Part shown: one piece after another, positions 9,835 through 20,371 of the stretch
How positions within the stretch are numbered: the first letter of the stretch is position 1
Layout: each line of letters opens with the position of its first letter
Assembly: GCA_003290165.1 (NCBI GenBank)
Contig: QNQO01000537.1
Span: 186,001 to 250,000, forward strand
DNA: 64,000 nt
Direction of reading: 5' to 3'
Source of the DNA: Berberis thunbergii
Lineage: Eukaryota > Streptophyta > Magnoliopsida > Ranunculales > Berberidaceae
Program-made: the position numbers and the translations under genes
The notes under the pieces: generated by a model
Told to the model about the DNA's origin: nothing
The model's database searches: none
The model's input: the letters and a program-made list of their open reading frames with translations, nothing else

Positions 9835-11160
9835 TTAACCACTGCATTTACTCATTAAAATCTTATTATGTGAAGAACACAATTATCCCCTTGTGATTCA
9901 TGTCCATTATATTTACTGCCAAATTTTAATCCTCTTTAATTGTATCAATTTCCCATATAATCCCTAGTATTGTTCATCTTCTAAATACACACCCAAACAG
10001 GTAAACCCATTGGTAGCCAACGCATGGCGGCCATTGGTGCTCCAATTCAACCACCAGACCTATCAAAGTGTCACTCTGCATGCCATTGACAATAAGAGTA
10101 GGTTGCCAGTCAATTTCTGCCCTCCTTGTTGTGGCATGGCAGATATCAAGGACTTTGTGCCACCATCACAATCGAGCCCCTGTGAGTAAGGAAAACAGCT
10201 CACAAATTGTCTCCCGATGAGTTGAACAAATTTAGGGAGGCCATTGCTGCAATGAAGTCTCTCATACCCCATGATCCATGGAACTACAGGCAGCAAGCAA
10301 CCATTCATTGCACCTACTGATGATCAGGTGGGATATGACCCACCTGTCCTCCTACAGGTATATGTACCCTAATCCAATATTCCCAACACCTCATGACACC
10401 CACGACTTGGTCTCATTGCTCTCTCGATATCATGTTTAAGGAATCTCATAATAAGCCTTCACTTTTCACGGGGAAGCCTTTGACAGTTGGAGAGTTGTGC
10501 CATCAAATGCTCTAGGGCTGAACCAAAAAAGAGACCTAACCATTTAAACCAATCGGTTTGCTTTAGGTTTGGTTTCGGTTTTAAAAAATTTTAAATTAAA
10601 ATATTCGGTTCAATTTTTTGTTTTTATGTGATTTTACTCGATAAAACTGAACCGACAGAATACATATAATAAATAATATATATTTTATTTAAAATATTAT
10701 AATATGTTTAAAATAGTCGATCGGTTCGATTTTATTTCGATTTAAGTTGGTTCGATTCGGTTATAATTTGCATAAATTTGATTTCGATTCAATTTTGTCA
10801 ATGGTCAATTCGATTTCGGTTTAAAAATTTTGAAACCAATCAAAGTCGATTCGATTCACAATTTAGATAAAAAATCGAACCGCGGATTCGATTTTCAACC
10901 CTAAACTGCTCGAGAAAGTTTGGAGATTTTACATAACACAATGCACCAAAGAGAAGCCTTAATATGATACGAGAAATTTTGTTAATACAGTACGTGACTA
11001 TGTTCTTTGGCCACCATGCCAAATTGCCAATGTGGATCTCATGTGGGATATTAATCATAGTCACAGAGGGCATAAGCGTTATATTTTATGACTTCAATTG
11101 GCTCGAGTAAGCAGTCAATTTTTTTTGACGAGAATCGCCAAGATGTAAGGCTTCAGGTGT
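9835..11160 (+). pseudogene. PPO: Polyphenol oxidase, heavily decayed copy
   Basis: Promoter-like sequence (9835-9980) is homologous to that of the copy at 5694. Coding similarity then runs from about 10,025. IQPPDLSKCHS matches the mature N-terminus but the whole transit peptide region is missing. Later pieces are SPDELNKFREAIAAMKSL, DPWNYRQQATIHCTY with the next few CuA residues deleted, and GYDPPVLLQV. Most of CuA after that is gone. KPSLFTGKPLTVGE, then a hAT MITE (10,513-10,903), then CuB remains (HNTMHQ in another frame, and ANVDLMWDI) follow to about 11,158. There are several stops and shifts of frame. It cannot encode an enzyme. Confidence 0.85.
10513..10903. mobile_element. hAT-type MITE, 391 bp, inserted in the PPO pseudogene
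   Basis: The left end TAGGGCTGAACC and right end TTGAAAATCGAATCCGCGG (read inverted from TTTAGGG) form TIRs typical of hAT MITEs. The flanks AAATGCTC (10505-10512) and AACTGCTC (10904-10911) are an 8-bp duplication with one mismatch. PPO coding similarity resumes directly after the right flank, so the insertion hit an exon. The interior is rich in repeated CGGTT/AACCG words. Confidence 0.8.
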
Positions 11161-11961
11161 GTTACCCTATCCAATGTCTCATGTTTTCTTTTGATATTTC
11201 TGACATTTCTAATTTATTATCACGAAAAACAAACAAACATACAGAAACATCATGGGACTTCTAAACTATCTTCGTCTACATGGACATTCCATAATATTAA
11301 TTTCCTCTTTACCAATTGTTATCAAGAAATTTTACTCGTTTGAGACCATCTCTCAAATCTTTTAACACTCCAATATCTATTAACAAATCCATCCGAACTC
11401 CGTGAGCTCCGCTTGGGAACAGTAAAAATTGTGTCTTCGACTTCAATTTTCTCTTTCCAAAATGCCCATCCAAATTTATCACATTTACAACAAAAACCAA
11501 CATTGGATGAACACTAATAGGGGTGAATTTGGTACATTCAACAACAAACAATAAATTTTCAAACTATAAACAGTACTGCTTTTCGATTCCATCAACGCCT
11601 TTTCAATTTTTCATACATTTTACATAAAGAAAATTCTAAACAGCCTGATTTTTGCTGCCTAATTTACTGTCTGAAGGGCAAAATGGAAAAAGTGTTTAAA
11701 GAGGGGGTTGGGGACAAAAATAAAACCTACACTACCTTGAATTGCTCTTTACATAATATTCATAAAGACCATGAACAGTAATTAAGAGATTTGTATACTT
11801 AGGAAGATTTCTTTTAAATATAATCTTAAACATCATTCTATGAACAGTAGTTGTCTTTCACTTTAAATCTGTCTTTCCATGACACCCAAACATGTTCTTA
11901 TTGTTTATTAGAAAAATCATTATATGGGTGAATAGTGATTAGAGATAGTTATGTATTTTAA
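11161..11961. other. Intergenic, nothing firmly recognised
   Basis: No gene is seen. About 11,640-11,720 has words shared with the short TIR element at 9376 (AAGTGTTTAAAGAG with a G run), suggesting a degraded relative. Confidence 0.35.
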
Positions 11962-12150
11962 GGAAAATTCTAGGGGTCGAGGGAGGGAACGAGGGAGGAA
12001 GCGAGGGATGGATGAAAGCCATCCATTTGCCTCGAGATAAATGTCATCACGCATCTCAAATTTGATGTGCTCATCTTGAGGTGGATGGGTGGTTACCACC
12101 CACCCCTCGCCCCTTTTCCTCGCTCCCTCCCTTGACCCCTAGCAAAGCTC
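11962..12150. mobile_element. MULE-type MITE copy 4, 189 bp, TSD GTATTTTAA
   Basis: The left end GGAAAATTCTAGGGGTCGAG and right end, read inverted, GAGCTTTGCTAGGGGTCAAG are the family TIRs. A perfect 9-bp direct repeat GTATTTTAA flanks it (11953-11961 and 12151-12159). Its length equals that of copy 1. Arms include GGAGGGAACGAGGGAGGAAG against CTTTTCCTCGCTCCCTCCC. Confidence 0.85.
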
Positions 12151-12621
12151 GTATTTTAATCACTAATGAACAGTTAAAAATAGTAAACACTATTACACAA
12201 TTTCATTATTTACTCTTCACATTAAGAATATTTACAATGCAAACTAGCACCTCATAAATATTTATAAATTATACTTACGTCCCTATTGTAAGTTATTTGA
12301 AGCCCTCAATTTTTTGTATATTCTAAAAAAACCCATATATTTAACTTTTTATTTTTCTATTTTTCCCTTTATATTTCATAATTTTACAATCAAAATAGTC
12401 TTTTATAAGCATTGATTAATTATACTTAAGCTTCTAACACAAATTATTTAAAATCCTTTAATTAGTTATAAATTATAGATTTATCCTTAAAGTTATAAAT
12501 AATTATTTTATTTAAAAATTTAAAATAATTTTCACTTATTATTAAAATTTTGTAATAAAATACTAAAAGTATTGAATATCCGCGTACATGGAGTGCATCC
12601 GCCCCTAGATGATCTACAACG
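12151..12621. repeat. AT-rich sequence; 12,340-12,590 repeats 3520-3845
   Basis: See the entry at 3520-3845. This copy ends with TATTGAATATCCGCGTAC about 30 bases before the PPO exon relic, with no PPO first exon in between. Confidence 0.4.
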
Positions 12622-13069
12622 GGTGAAGGATTGTCTCGCACTGCAAGAATTGGGCTACGTTTACATCCAAAGGAACCTCCCATGGATGGATGTTGGTAAA
12701 CAGTGCAGGAAACAACTAAAGCCATAGCCGAAATGAGAAGTGTTGGTGAGTCCATATCACTGGAACCATCTATCGAATTTGGAACACCATATGTCATACA
12801 GAGCCAATTCAGACTCTTGTCGTCTCTCGTAGCAAGAATGAATGAAAAGGAAACTGCAACCGAGGTACTTCTCATCGATGGTATTGAGGTTCCACATGGA
12901 AACCCAGCAAGGTTCGATTTTATATCGCAAATCCCATTGAGGGGCTTGTGGGTCTAGACTGGGGTGAGTTTGCTGAGAGTGATTATGCATACCCGTGGTA
13001 AGGATAAGACCCATATAGGTGGTGGACACAAGATATGCTTGGAGTTGGGTCTCAGTGTACTGCTTGAAT
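12622..13069 (+). pseudogene. PPO: Polyphenol oxidase last-exon relic, truncated by a retroelement
   Basis: The relic starts with VKDCLALQELGYVYIQRNLP and continues in shifting frames with MRSVGESISLEPSIEFG, EVLLIDGIEVPHGNPARFDF and LELGLSVLLE. These correspond to the KFDV-domain exon of the copies at 256 and 7049. Stops and indels are present. No first exon precedes it, and the acceptor AG has been lost (GGG before the exon start). Similarity ends at about 13,069, before the final 40 or so codons. About 55 bases later the retroelement LTR begins at 13,124. A PPO-like C-terminal tail at 40,532-40,573 may be the missing end of this or a sister copy. Confidence 0.85.
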
Positions 13070-13123
13070 TATTTTTTCAAGCGAGCAACGGTTTTGAGGA
13101 TTTCCAAATTTTATATTAATAAT

Positions 13124-13846
13124 TAATGATACATAAAAACGATCACACCTCTAAGCCATATATGTGTCATGATAATCTCGAGAAAATATGGGTCCTAGCA
13201 TCAGCTCAAAACTGATCCGGCCCAAGCGGTTCTAAGCCCACTCAATTCAGTCCGTTAGGCGGACCCGATCTCTCACAGCATGCTAGGCCCACACGTCTCA
13301 CATCTATCTTCAATACCCATAAGTCCTACTAAGGCAAATATCTCGAGGATCAGCTTCAGACAGGCAACTATAACTGCTATCTGCTTCCAACCAGGAAGCA
13401 AATATCAGAATAAATTCCACACAGAAAAACTCCATTCGACGGATTTTTTTTTTACTAATACTAACTAACAGGTTTGAAAAAGCTTTTCTACACAAATGTT
13501 TCATCGATTGCTCTTGGATTGTGAACCATCTCTCCCGTATGTAGGAGCACGAGGCTAACAAGGAACTTTTCTTCTACAGCACGACTCCTAATTAGAAAAG
13601 GATCTCTACAAAGATCTCCTTCGAAAACTACGCCTATGATGGCCTGGTAGAACCAGGACTCCTTGCACTATAAATAAGACGTGAGGTTGGTAAGCTAAGG
13701 ACGCTACAAATTCTCTGTTACAACATTACACCTTCAAATCCTTGTTTGACTTTAGCATCAGAGTGTCATCGGCCACCACAACGGTGGTCCGTGGCTCGTG
13801 TCCGTTACTTGTGCAGGTCAGCAGGGAGCGAAAAATGACTGCATCA
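13124..13846 (+). repeat. 5' LTR of the first gypsy-type element
   Basis: The start (GATACATAAAAACGATCACACCTC) recurs at 20,264 with few changes, through GATCCGGCCCAAGCGGTTCT (13,213 region) against CCGGCCCAAGCGATTC at 20,355. A TATAAATA box at 13,669-13,676 fits an LTR promoter. The end is placed just before the primer-binding-site-like sequence. The boundary is accurate to a few bases only. Confidence 0.65.
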
Positions 13847-13917
13847 TTTTGGCATCGTCTGTGGGGACGACAAAATTCTTAACTTTACAGCGTCGTCTCC
13901 TTTCAAAACCCATAGAG

Positions 13918-15310
13918 ATGGTGACCACTAGGTCGGGCAACAACGGAGAACCAAGATACACGTCAAACGCTCAGGTTGTCCCTATACCACCTCTTTCAGT
14001 AGTTCCTGTCGTGCACAGGCACCCGACTCATGGTCCCACGCCGACGACAACAATGATGGACCTCAGAATCGATTCGCTGACATCTCAAATATAGCAGATC
14101 GCCAAGGCAGTGGAGGCTCTCACGTGACAGAATCTACCACCTGCTAATGGAGACCAGGAGCAGCACGGACCTCCGCCTCTAGAAGATGATAGGGAGCAAG
14201 CACAGGAGATTCAAGCCCCCGCTAGTTCTCATTGGACTAAGGGAGGTTGCGTGGCTAACGCTGAGCTCGCCGCCAGGACAAGAAGGCTCGACCCTAGGAA
14301 CCTTCTCTGCATAAGGGAACACAATCCGAACGTATTGTACCGCCTCTCCATCCCATCATTTGTGGATCAGATCATGAATGAGGCCCTCTCGAAGAAGTTT
14401 TCTCCTCCGAAACTCGACTCCTACGACGGAACCATTGATCATTTCGACCACCTGCACCATTACCAACACGTAATGGCCCTTAAATAAGGATCTAAGTCTG
14501 TCATGTGCAGATCATTTCCCACAAATTTGAAAAGCTCAGCACTGACGTGGTTCTACAGCCTTCCGCTGAAGTCGATCAACTCCTTCAAAATGCTGGCAAA
14601 GAAATTTCTGACACATTTTGTCGAGAGCTAGCAATTTCGAAAAGGTCAACACTACATACTCCCCCTAAAACAGAGGTCCGGTGAGACACTCCAAGTGTAT
14701 GTCACTCACTTCAACAACGAGCTGACCCTCATCGGCGGGTGCAAGGACGATACAGCCGTGACGACCTTCATTGCGGGACTCAAAGAGGGAAAGCCCTACG
14801 AGGACCTCACCCTAGAGCCCCCTTTGGACATGACGAAGTTCTTCAAGAGCGTCCGAAGACACATCACCTGGAGGAGTCGAGGACCGCTAAAAGGGAAGCT
14901 GAATGCGAGAATAAGCCCTTTGCTCCTAGGGACAAGAAGGAAGAAAAGTGACGGGAGGATGAGGAACGAAGCAAAAGGAAGCGCAGTGACGACACGCCAG
15001 ACCTTTCTCAGTTCAGGTCAAAAATATCATCCTACTATGTTGGATCCAGAGCTGTGACACTCTTAAATGCTAGTCTGTCAGACGTACTAAACTCCATGAA
15101 AAGTTGGGAGGAACTGAAGTGGCCCTCGAAGACATGAAAAGACCCCTCCAAGTATGACACGGCAAGTACTGCGCGTACCACAAGGAGAGCAACAATGACA
15201 CCAATGACTGCAAGAGTCTGAGGTATGAGGTCGAGTACTGGATTCGCAAAGGAAAACTGAATAACTTCCTGAAATCTGAGAAGCGATCAGAACAAACCAA
15301 GGACAAGGGC
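13918..15310 (+). pseudogene. Gag remnant of the first gypsy-type element
   Basis: From ATG 13,918 (MVTTRSGNNGEP) the plus strand encodes a retrotransposon Gag broken by stops at about 14,092, 14,128, 14,485 and 14,629. Recognisable pieces are PPKLDSYDGTIDHFDHLHHY, SALTWFYSLPLKSINSFKML, KKFLTHFV and LKQRSGETLQVYVTHFNNEL, which follow the retrotransposon gag domain order. A basic region (about 14,930-15,000) follows. No complete CCHC knuckle was seen. Confidence 0.7.
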
Positions 15311-15499
15311 ATTAGTTAAAGAAATAGAGAAGGAGATTTCAGGGATAATATACGCCCTTCATGGAGCCAGGCAGAATGAAGACCAGTCGTACAAGTCTCG
15401 CAAGCCGACTCTACTGGATATGTAGACACAATCCGTTGGTAAGGACGATTGCATTTGCTACTCAAGAGTGCAGAACCCCATTCCTACATTGACCTTTAC

Positions 15500-15912
15500 G
15501 GACAAGGACCTCGATGGAGTCCGAGCGCCAATCAACGACACCCTAGTCATCTCGGTCTCCATCGCAAGTGAGAGATGAAGAGAGCTCTAGTGGACATAGG
15601 AAATTCGCTCAACATTTTATTCTACAACGTGTTTCGCAGCATGGTCCTCAAGGAAGAAAACTTGTCGTCTTCAGAACACCCGTTGATCGGATTCAGTGGG
15701 GAAAAATGTTTCCAGATTGGAAAGATATATAAGGTTGGCTACGGTGCCAGAAGAACCGCAACTGAGGAAGGTCTTATTTCTGGACTTCATGGTGGTAGAC
15801 GCACCATCATTCTACAATTTCATCCTGGGAAGACCATGGCTCCACCAGATGGAAGCAATGGTCTCCACCCCTCACCAGTGTGTTAAGTATACTGCTATCC
15901 ATTCTGAATGAA
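15500..15912 (+). pseudogene. Aspartic protease remnant of the first gypsy-type element
   Basis: RALVDIGNSLNILFYNVFRS corresponds to the retroviral-type aspartic protease active-site region; the usual DTG triad is DIG here. HPLIGFSGEKCFQIGKIY follows, and in a neighbouring frame VVDAPSFYNFILGRPWLHQ, so at least one frameshift is present. The sequence degenerates after VSTPHQCVKY. No reverse transcriptase follows. Confidence 0.7.
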
Positions 15913-17020
15913 CAATACGTGGAGATCAACCTACGGCACGAGGCTGTCATTACGCCACACTTCAACAGATAGAATGCTCCTAGATTAAGCTACATCCAGC
16001 AGAGCAACCTGACCCAGTGTTGGGCCAAATGACAACAGATACATCACTTTCAAGCTGTACATGAGCAATAAACTCTTTCGCCCAGCAAGTCGAAAAGGCC
16101 ATGGCAAGCGAGAACACGTCCCCCAATATTTCGTAGGTGCGGAGATTTGACCCTCTACAAGTTTTACTCTTCATTAACTTATGTAACGCCTCGACAGTTC
16201 GCTAAGTGATCCGCGAGAGCAACCCGAATTCACTTCAAAGCCAGAATCAATTTCTCTCCGTCAACAATTAGTTTGCTTTAAGTCATTTGTTTCCCTTTCC
16301 ATAGTCAATATTGAGATTCAGTTCTTAAAAAACTTATGTGATTTGCAATCATTTAAGAAATAAAAGAAGAATTACCAAAACAAACTCTATTGATTATTGG
16401 AAAGATGTAACAACAAACACCTTGAGGCAGATACAAAAGACTACATATTACGAGCATCTGAATATAGTGTGACATGAAGTAAAAGACTTGTTTAGACAAC
16501 TCTACTACGAGAGGCATCCGAAGGAAACTTGCAGACCCTCCGATGCAAGCAATCTGTGAAGGACATCAAATAACGAAATTCGCTCAACCCCTTCCCAAGA
16601 TAAAAACAGGGTGTAAAAGGGGATTGAAATGACAGAGCAGTCAAATTGCTCCGTCAAATCACTCCAGGAAAGTTTTCATACGACAGCGATGTAGACCTCA
16701 CAATGGGTTGTTGATTTCCTCAAGAGACATCCCATATCCCCTTTCCAACTTCCCCAAACAGCTTGGAAGAAAACATATGAGGATGGCCACGAGCAGCGAC
16801 GTAGTCACGGTCTCAGAGTGCTATTAAAAGAGATCATTTTTCTCATATGTGGAGTGGCTGAGATTTACCACTTCTAGAAGCATCGCACATCGACCAACAC
16901 TTCGATCAACCATTGGTTAGCATCGGAGGCCGAACACACAAAGGTACAAGTGGTACGGTGTAACACCAAGGCATCTCCCTTGGTAGGAAATCCGTACTAC
17001 TTCTCCGCGATGTGAGCTAC
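15913..17020. other. Noncoding interior of the first gypsy-type element
   Basis: No recognisable RT, RNase H or integrase motif is seen on either strand. The place where pol should lie is occupied by unrelated sequence, so this element is probably non-autonomous or internally deleted. Confidence 0.45.
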
Positions 17021-17029
17021 CACTACGCA

Positions 17030-17470
17030 GGTGTAGATAGTCTAGAAGGTGGAAGCTAGTTAGCCACAACCTGATTCCGATGGCTCGCCATGGGACCACT
17101 GTTTTTCAGCTTGGCCGTCGAAAACTTCCAAATTTATAGCTTGATGCGCCCAAGTGTACATGATTTGGAAGGTGAGAGCCTAGTATATCTTGAACTGATT
17201 TCAATGGCTTGCCACGAAACCACTGCTTTTTCAGTTTGGTCACCAAACTTTTCTCTCGAATTCGTAGCCCCCACCGCGCGGGGAGGGTGTAGATGGTTCG
17301 AAAGGTAAGAGCTTAGTAAGTCCTGAACTGAATTCGATGGCTTGCCACAGGACCACTGCTTTTTAGCCCGGTCGCCAAACTTTTACTCCTCGAATTTGTA
17401 GTCCATTTTGCTCGATCATAAGTGATTCGAAAGGTGGGAGTCTCAAGCAGCTCGCCACGCGACCACCACA
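17030..17470. repeat. Tandem repeat of about 125-130 bp in the element's 3' region
   Basis: Three to four diverged units share the order GATTCGAAAGGTGGGAG(A/T), GAACTGAATTCGATGGCTTG, CCACAGGACCACTGCTTTTT and GTCGCCAAACTTTT. The GGCTYGCCAY word occurs near 17,084, 17,208, 17,339 and 17,452. Similar short tandem arrays are known in the 3' untranslated regions of some Ty3/gypsy elements. Confidence 0.6.
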
Positions 17471-18019
17471 CTCTTTTAAAACATCGAACGCAAACATGAA
17501 TCTAGCTGAGTCAGAGTATTTACGTTCAAACGGACTGACATTCTAATGTTAGCAAAGGCCCCTCGCGCCGATATAAAGATTGTATAGCTAGTGCCCAGAT
17601 AAAAGCTACTTAGGATGTCAACCCAATCTTACAGCGCTTAACTCGCCACGAACGCTCTGACACATACGCTTGGCTATCTAATGCACTTACAACAACAGCT
17701 ACAACTGATCGGTCAGGCACGCAAGGTAAGCCTAAAGCAACTTACCTTGGGGACAAGACACTGCTCGAACGACTCAACCCCCAACTAAACTGTTCACAAC
17801 ATGATCACTATCGGACATGACCTCAGACGTTAGCAACACAAAGCGGTCAAGCTCTTTATCGCAGACAAACCAGTCAACGTCTCATTGATTCAACCAACCT
17901 ATGCCAAAGCAAAACGAAAATGCAAAACGAAAAACATGCAATAGAGACAACAAACACAAAATGGATAAAATTATTTTCATTAATGGTCAAAACGAAAAAG
18001 GAGTACAAACACACAAAGT

Positions 18020-20060
18020 TTACTCCTTATCAGGAGAAGGTACAGAAACGGAAGAGCTAAGCCTAGTGGAAAAAGGAACATAAGTTGCCTCCATGCGTGC
18101 CACGGCTTGGATATCAGGGCTCAAATTGTCTTTCTCGCCCGATGACACAGAGGTAACAGACAAGTCTACATACGGCATCTTCTTATAATGGTCGAGATCC
18201 CACTCGGGATGCTCCACCTTCATCAGCGTCACCAGCTTCAGTCGATTATGTACAACCTAGCGGAACTCACATTTGCCTTGTTCCCAAAGAAGTTCTTCCT
18301 CTCGCACATTCGCATCAACAAGTTCGCACTCCAATAGCTCTAACTTGCCAGTCAGCGCTTCAACATGACTGCTCTGTGGCCAGACTGCTCTTCAAAGCAC
18401 TAAGTTCATGCCACTCCAATTCGAGCTGGTCATCGGCCTTTCTCACCTCTCAAACGTAGAACTTCACATCGGATTCCAACTGTTGCTTCTCAACAGCCCA
18501 GTCAGCTTCCTTCGAAGCTCTATCTTCAACAAGAAACAACAGTTCAGAATATGCCCTAGCCGCAGATTCCTTCGCAACCTCTACTTCTCGACGGATCTGG
18601 CTCAATTCCTGCTTAAGTTCGTCCCTCTCGGACATCGCCTCTGAAAAATCACGCTCAAGGTCCTCCAAACGATCCAGCCTCTTATCCTCGGCCCACTTAT
18701 TCAGCTGCATAATTTCATAAAGCGCATCGGAATACAGTGCCTGTATGTGCGAGAAGACACGCTCCAAGGTGTATACCCTCTCGTGAGCCGTCTCGACTTC
18801 CATCCCAGCAACGACCACATGGCTTAAATGAGACATACCCAACATGAGGTACTTCCAGTCATTATCTATACACCCTTCTAACGTATCTTCCTCGGTTTTT
18901 GGAGTGTGATCCATCAGTCAGTTTTGATGCCTGTGTATATGTTTCCTCGAAGCATACTCTACGTCCACCTCTTGGTGTCAGATCTGTAAACTCATCTTCA
19001 CCAAGTCTGGTGCAAACAGGCTTATCTGTGCATCTGGATAAAGCTTTCCCGGATCAGGAATCACGTCAGTGCCACCCTTCGCGATTTTCACTGTCCTCGG
19101 GCTCTTCTCAGTGGCCTTCCCCTTGTCACTAATAGTCGGCCCTCTGGTGCGAGACGACTCGATGGGATTCAGAGGGAGAGGAGGGAGAAAATTATCTCCA
19201 AATGACCATCCAACACTTCTAGCTATGGCCTATAGCAAGACGTTCAACAATTCGGACTATAGGAGACATGGCCAGTGTCGCGGCTACTCTCAGATGAAGC
19301 AATAATAGGGCGATCAGATTCTATGATTTCAAGTAAATCTTTACGGGAGCCTTCTAACAGAACTGTCCCACAATCACCACCAGGGGAAACTGCCATTGCA
19401 ACCCACACCAGACGGTCATTCAGAGCTTCAAACTGTCTACAACTCCTTTAAACCACATATATGTTTTATCCAAGCTAGAAACATCAGTCTCCGCCCCAAC
19501 AGGCTTAAAAGACTTGCATTTTTCTCTCACTGGAGTGGGTTGTGCCGAGGATGACCCATCTCTAACACGGGCCCTCTTCCTCACAAAGGAGTCAAGCATA
19601 TTTTAGATGACTCCTCCGCATCAGATAGAACGAGAGCTTTTGCCCCCAACAACCTTCCTCTTTGTTGAAGGGGCCCCATCTTTCAACTTAATTCGCGATG
19701 TTCAGTACAGAGTGGGGGCAACGTGCCATTTGTCCCAACTACGGATGAAGTTGAAAATCCTTATAACATTGACCGTGTTCTTTTTCGACAAGACGCGAAA
19801 CGTCTCCATGGTGTTTTGCTCCACTAAAGTAAAAGGAGTAGTAGGAAACCTTTCTGCAAAAAATGACAAGCAATGATCAGTTAGCCCACTATCAAATATG
19901 TCAAAGTCATGAGGAAAGGGTTAAACTTATGAAGCGACCTGAACTGTCGCTTGAGCCGATGACCCTTACATCGAAAATACTTCGAATCCGCAGGGGCTGA
20001 GAAGCATTACTTTTGCCAGAACTTGAAGTCATCAGAGTGGTATCTTCGAAAGCAAAGAAA
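18020..20060 (-). pseudogene. Antisense accessory ORF relic of the gypsy-type element, coiled-coil protein
   Basis: Reading the minus strand from about 20,030, the protein begins MTSSSGKSNASQPLRIRSIF and continues FDIFDSGLTDHCLSFFAE and ETFRVLSKKNTVNVIRIFNF. After several stops a long coiled coil appears (18,914-18,450: LEDLERDFSEAMSERDELKQ, ELSQIRREVEVAKESAARAY). At least four in-frame stops interrupt it (for example near 19,693 and 19,619). It lies antisense to gag and protease, between the tandem repeats and the 3' LTR. Extra antisense ORFs of unknown function occur in this position in Tat-lineage gypsy elements. I do not know its role. Confidence 0.5.
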
Positions 20061-20260
20061 GTAGAAAAGTTAGGCTCTATACTGCGAATGACTTAAATAG
20101 AGGTTGGGTTCCCGCCTCTTTTCCGCCGAACCAATGCACGTTCAATTAATGCAGTGCGCGACTCAAGGTACGATTCAAACTCAATCATCATGAGCGGCGC
20201 ATCCCTCCAAGAGATGACTTAGCAAACCGATGTGACGACCCACTAACTCAGGGGAGTAGC

Positions 20261-20371
20261 TGATGATACATGAAAACGGTCACACCTCTATGCCACACAC
20301 ACGTGTCATGATGATCTTGAGGAAACACGGGCCCTAGCATTAGCCCAATACTAATCCGGCCCAAGCGATTC
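20261..20371 (+). repeat. Truncated 3' LTR of the first gypsy-type element
   Basis: TGATGATACATGAAAACGGT through CCCAAGCGATTC matches the first about 110 bases of the 5' LTR. It is preceded by a purine-rich CAGGGGAGTAGC that could be the polypurine tract. It ends exactly where the LTR of the second gypsy element starts (20,372). The remaining LTR sequence is not found after 40,475, so the junction is not a simple insertion. Confidence 0.7.

Larger units (their letters stand above)
13124..20371 (+). mobile_element. Decayed Ty3/gypsy-type LTR element without RT or integrase
   Basis: The 5' LTR is about 13,124-13,846. It is followed by a primer-binding-site-like TTTGGCATCGTCTGTGGGGA, gag remains, a protease remnant, tandem repeats, a long antisense coding relic, and the first about 110 bp of a 3' LTR at 20,261-20,371 that is cut by the next gypsy element. 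No RT, RNase H or integrase motif was found between 15.9 and 20.2 kb. Element size and gene order (gag-PR sense, extra ORF antisense, tandem repeats near the 3' side) resemble Tat-lineage elements known to carry extra antisense ORFs. The lineage call is inference. Confidence 0.7.
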
